Positions 40,064 through 42,716 of a stretch of DNA of 42,716 bases are shown here, in pieces (the stretch's first letter is position 1; every line of letters begins with the position of its first letter). The stretch lies in assembly GCA_013177805.1 (NCBI GenBank), contig JABLXU010000048.1, positions 1 to 42,716 of the forward strand, in the 5' to 3' direction. The notes under the pieces were generated by a model. It saw only the letters and a list, made by a program, of their open reading frames with translations, searched no databases and was not told where the DNA came from. The DNA is from Candidatus Omnitrophota bacterium. GTDB taxonomy: Bacteria > Hinthialibacterota > Hinthialibacteria > Hinthialibacterales > Hinthialibacteraceae. The position numbers and the translations under genes were made by a program.

Positions 40064-40279
40064 TTTGCCGTGTTTTTAACTAAGATATTGATCTTTCCGC
40101 ACTTCACAATACAGAAATCTTGTAGAAAAAGGGGATGGAGTGAACGGTGAGTTTTCAAGCGTGTTCATTAAAATTTTTTCCATTATGAGATCACCGCCCA
40201 TATCCCTTTCAAAAATATATTGTATTGAAATTATTATATTTATATATGATTTCCCGTCTTGGGATGCCCCCCTGGCCTA

Positions 40280-40338
40280 TTGACAGGCAATTCAACTGGT
40301 GTTATTTTTGGCATGAAAATTTAATTGAGAGTTATAAT
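40280..40338 (+). promoter_or_regulatory. Candidate rpoN promoters
   Basis: Two overlapping possibilities: TTGACA (40280-40285) with a 17-base spacer to TATTTT (40303-40308), and a perfect TATAAT (40333-40338) with TTGGCA 19 bases upstream (40308-40313). Either would give a leader of 65-95 bases to the ATG at 40411. Confidence 0.45.
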
Positions 40339-40410
40339 AGAATCATAAGGCTTCAATTGGAATAGGCACATCGGGCTGAGAGAAAAATACGGAGATGGCG
40401 GGCGAAATTA

Positions 40411-41856
40411 ATGGATCAACGTTTACAGCTTCAACAAAAAATGTCCCAGAGGCTCATTATGACGCCCCAAATGCAGCAGTCGATCCAACTGCTGCAACTC
40501 TCCACTCTGGAGCTCACCGAACTTCTTCAGGAGGAGATGGCCGAAAATCCCATGTTGGAGGAAGAGGAGTTCACCGGGCCGCCGGATTTTTCAACGGAAG
40601 AACCGGAGACCCTGCCTGAGGACCTGAATGGTACGGCCGGCGATCTCGAATTGGGCCACATCGAACTCGATCAAAACTGGACCGAATATTTTTCCGATAG
40701 CAGCGACTTGGGTTTTGTCGGCAACGGAACCTCTTATTCGCCGGAAGTGGAGGGAGAGGAAACCAACGTCCAAATGGCCCAGGAAGAAACCCTCAAGGAG
40801 CATCTTCTCTGGCAATTGGGGATTTCGACCAATAATGAGTTGGAATATCAAATCGGGGAATACCTGATCGACCATCTGGACGAGGACGGCCGCTTGACGG
40901 TTACGGTCGAAGAGGTGGCGGAAACGTTCAATCAGAGTCCGGAAATGGTCGAATCCATCCTCAAAACCATCCAGGGATTCGATCCGCCGGGAATCGCCGC
41001 CCGCGATTTGCGGGAGTGCCTTGAAATTCAGTGCCGGAATCTGGAAATCGATGATGAAGAGATCCTGACCGTGATCCGCGAGCACCTTGATTTGCTCGAA
41101 CGCCGCCGGTACAGGGAAATTGCCCGCGCCCTCGGGGTTACGGAGAAGCAGGTCCAGGATATCGCCGACGTTATCGGAAGTCTGGATCCTCACCCAGCCC
41201 GCCAATACCGGCACGAAACCATCGAGTACATCACTCCCGATGTCTTTGTGGAAAAAGTGGACGGCGAATGGCAGGTCCGTGTCAACGATGAAGGCTCCCC
41301 GCCCTTGCGTATCAGCCGCAAATACCGCGAGATGCTGCAAAACCGGGACGGCATCACGGAGGAGGAATACGAATATATCCGCAAGAAATTCCAATCCGCC
41401 ATATGGCTGATCCGCAATATCGAGCAACGCCGGCGCACGCTATACCGCGTCACCAAGGCCATCATGGACAAGCAGACCGGCTTTTTGGAGGAGGGCGTCA
41501 CCTCGCTGCGTCCCCTCAAATTGCGCGACATCGCCGACGAACTGGGCATCCACGAGGCCACCGTATGCCGCGTGGTCAACAAGAAATACGTGCAAACCCC
41601 GCGTGGATTGTTCGAACTGAAATATTTCTTCTCCACCGGTCTCGATACCACCGGCAGCGAAGACATGTCCGCCAAAAGCGTCATGGAGATCATCCGCACC
41701 CTGATCGAAGAGGAAGACCCGCGCAAACCCCTCTCTGACCAGAAAATCACCGAAATCCTGCACCGCGATTACAACCTCACCATTGCCCGCCGGACGGTCG
41801 CCAAATACCGCGAAAAAATGGACATCCTCCCCACCAGCAAGCGCAAGCGGATTTGA
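40411..41856 (+). CDS. rpoN: RNA polymerase sigma-54 factor RpoN
   Basis: A 481-residue sigma-54. Region I, the activator-responsive Gln/Leu-rich part, is MDQRLQLQQKMSQRLIMTPQ, then QSIQLLQLSTLELTELLQEE. An acidic region II follows (about 50-115), then the core-binding domain (FDPPGIAARDLRECLEIQCR and following), the helix-turn-helix LRDIADELGIHEATVCRVVN, and the RpoN box ARRTVAKYREKMDILPTSKR near the C-terminus, which reads the -24 element. All parts needed for function are present. It diverges from the suf operon. Two sigma-54 promoters in this window (7704-7720 and 29287-29303) are presumed targets. Confidence 0.97.
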   Translation: MDQRLQLQQKMSQRLIMTPQMQQSIQLLQLSTLELTELLQEEMAENPMLEEEEFTGPPDFSTEEPETLPEDLNGTAGDLELGHIELDQNWTEYFSDSSDLGFVGNGTSYSPEVEGEETNVQMAQEETLKEHLLWQLGISTNNELEYQIGEYLIDHLDEDGRLTVTVEEVAETFNQSPEMVESILKTIQGFDPPGIAARDLRECLEIQCRNLEIDDEEILTVIREHLDLLERRRYREIARALGVTEKQVQDIADVIGSLDPHPARQYRHETIEYITPDVFVEKVDGEWQVRVNDEGSPPLRISRKYREMLQNRDGITEEEYEYIRKKFQSAIWLIRNIEQRRRTLYRVTKAIMDKQTGFLEEGVTSLRPLKLRDIADELGIHEATVCRVVNKKYVQTPRGLFELKYFFSTGLDTTGSEDMSAKSVMEIIRTLIEEEDPRKPLSDQKITEILHRDYNLTIARRTVAKYREKMDILPTSKRKRI

Positions 41857-41985
41857 TACTCAAACAATCTCCCTTTCACCGGCCTATCCCCATCCCCCTG
41901 CCCCCTCCCCTAGCCACCAAGTCTTGTGTTATAAACAAGAGGGTTTTCGCTTGAAACCATGTCGAATCGGAAAGGAATCAAAACC

Positions 41986-42716
41986 ATGTTTCATACTCTC
42001 CCTTTGAACCGGCGGGGATTCATCTCGGCGGCAGGACTGGCGGCCTTAACTCTCACCGGTCTGCAAGGCTCCGCCGGCGCCGTGGAATCGTCCAGCGCTT
42101 CGGCTTCCGCCAGCGCGTCGGCATCCGACCCGTCCGCCAAAAACCTGAAACTAGGCCTTGCTTCCTATACCACCCGCAAATTCTCCCTGGACGAAACCCT
42201 CGAGATGATGAACCAAATCGGGGTGAAATATATCACTCTCAAGGATTTCCACCTCAAGATGGATTCGACGAAGGAGGAGCGCCAAGAGGCCGCGCGCAAG
42301 ATCAAGGCAGCGGGCGTCACGCTCATGGGCTGCGGCGTGGTCTATCTGAAAAACGATGAAAAACAAATCCGCAATGCCTTCGAATACGCCCGTGACGCCG
42401 GCATGCCGGTCATGGTGTCTGCCCCGGATCTCGACGCGTTGCCGGCAGTCGCCAAAATGGCCGAGGAATTTGATATCAAGGTGGCCATCCACAACCACGG
42501 CCCCAATGATGAACGCTACCCCTCCCACATGGACGCCTACCGTAGCGCCAAGCAGTTCGGTGAACACATGGGCGTATGTATCGACGTGGGCCATACGGTG
42601 CGCTTGGGATTGAACGAGGTCGAGGCGGTCCATGCCGTGCACGACCGGCTGTATGACTTCCATATCAAGGACGTAACCTCCCGTGACGCCAAGGGCGGGG
42701 CCACGGAAGTGGGCCG
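41986..42716 (+). CDS. Tat-exported sugar phosphate isomerase/epimerase family protein (3' end outside window)
   Basis: The first 243 codons of a TIM-barrel protein of the xylose-isomerase-like family; the frame is still open at the window end. The N-terminus MFHTLPLNRRGFISAAGLAA is a Tat signal (NRRGFI plus hydrophobic core), followed by a Ser/Ala stretch (ESSSASASASASASD) and the barrel: LKLGLASYTTRKFSLDETLE, GVKYITLKDFHLKMDSTKEE, DIKVAIHNHGPND with metal-binding His, GVCIDVGHTVRLG and YDFHIKD. Exported members of this type are common in Planctomycetota-like bacteria. AAAGGAA lies about ten bases before the ATG. The 129-bp gap after rpoN contains only a weak TCTTGT/ACAAGA hairpin. Confidence 0.88.
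   Translation, partial: MFHTLPLNRRGFISAAGLAALTLTGLQGSAGAVESSSASASASASASDPSAKNLKLGLASYTTRKFSLDETLEMMNQIGVKYITLKDFHLKMDSTKEERQEAARKIKAAGVTLMGCGVVYLKNDEKQIRNAFEYARDAGMPVMVSAPDLDALPAVAKMAEEFDIKVAIHNHGPNDERYPSHMDAYRSAKQFGEHMGVCIDVGHTVRLGLNEVEAVHAVHDRLYDFHIKDVTSRDAKGGATEVG

Larger units (their letters stand above)
39870..40410. other. 541-bp divergent regulatory region between suf and rpoN
   Basis: It holds the suf promoter with two palindromic operators on the left, candidate rpoN promoters on the right, and an AT-rich middle (about 40075-40255) without a credible ORF. The suf leader (39870 to about 40025) contains a small hairpin near 39995-40008 and a GGACAC/GTGTCC pairing (complements of about 39912-39946) around a T-poor, A-rich loop, of unknown function. 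Confidence 0.6.

Noticed and set aside
41880..41920. C-rich stretch after rpoN as another copy of the dispersed repeat
   Set aside because: It shares only a run of CCCC-T motifs with part A and lacks the paired arm, so the match is not convincing.

Overview
The window (about 42.7 kb, roughly 54 % G+C by eye) looks like an ordinary chromosomal segment of a flagellated, diderm (Gram-negative-type), heterotrophic bacterium from a poorly sampled lineage. FlgH and FlgI (L- and P-ring proteins) require an outer membrane and peptidoglycan. The mix of secreted proteins (PPC repeats with a PT-rich linker, DUF1080 pairs, CotH/lamin-tail protein, beta-helix protein, DUF1573, Tat-signal sugar isomerase) resembles Planctomycetota-like and candidate-phylum genomes such as Hydrogenedentota, Sumerlaeota or Hinthialibacterota/OLB16. 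That placement is inference; no rRNA or tRNA gene was seen.

Layout. 1-5.6 kb: end of an MFS transporter, then a leftward pair (homocysteine-methyltransferase-like/MTHFR fusion, HDAC-family amidohydrolase) and a rightward secreted repeat/TPR protein. 5.6-7.7 kb: Tat-signal aldo/keto reductase, beta-carbonic anhydrase with a clear sigma-70 promoter, and a small leftward motility-type gene behind a sigma-54 promoter. 8-11.8 kb: a 1272-residue secreted PPC-repeat protein. 12.4-20.4 kb: alkaline-phosphatase-superfamily enzyme, two tandem DUF1080 proteins, TPR protein, Uma2 protein, an AT-rich island and a beta-helix protein. 20.5-23.3 kb: PPOX-type flavoprotein and a DUF1573-rhodanese-MauE/DoxX operon rich in Cys motifs.

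23.2-29.2 kb: leftward flagellar operon flgF-flgG-flgA-flgH-flgI-flgJ-flgN behind a second sigma-54 promoter. 29.4-33.7 kb: a hypothetical protein, purN translationally coupled to a sugar-phosphate-isomerase-like gene, and a CotH/lamin-tail secreted protein. 33.9-39.9 kb: a complete leftward SUF Fe-S assembly operon sufB-C-D-S-U-T, whose near-consensus sigma-70 promoter is overlapped by two palindromic operators. 40.4-42.7 kb: rpoN (sigma-54), diverging from suf, and the start of a Tat-exported sugar-phosphate-isomerase-like protein cut by the window end.

Main points of interest: loss of all three zinc ligands in the homocysteine methyltransferase domain of the MTHFR fusion; rpoN together with two sigma-54 promoters on motility genes; the double-operator suf promoter; a composite palindromic repeat that recurs around the suf genes; the cysteine-motif DUF1573-rhodanese-MauE operon; and a FlgH without a lipobox. 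No mobile element, CRISPR array or defence island was found.
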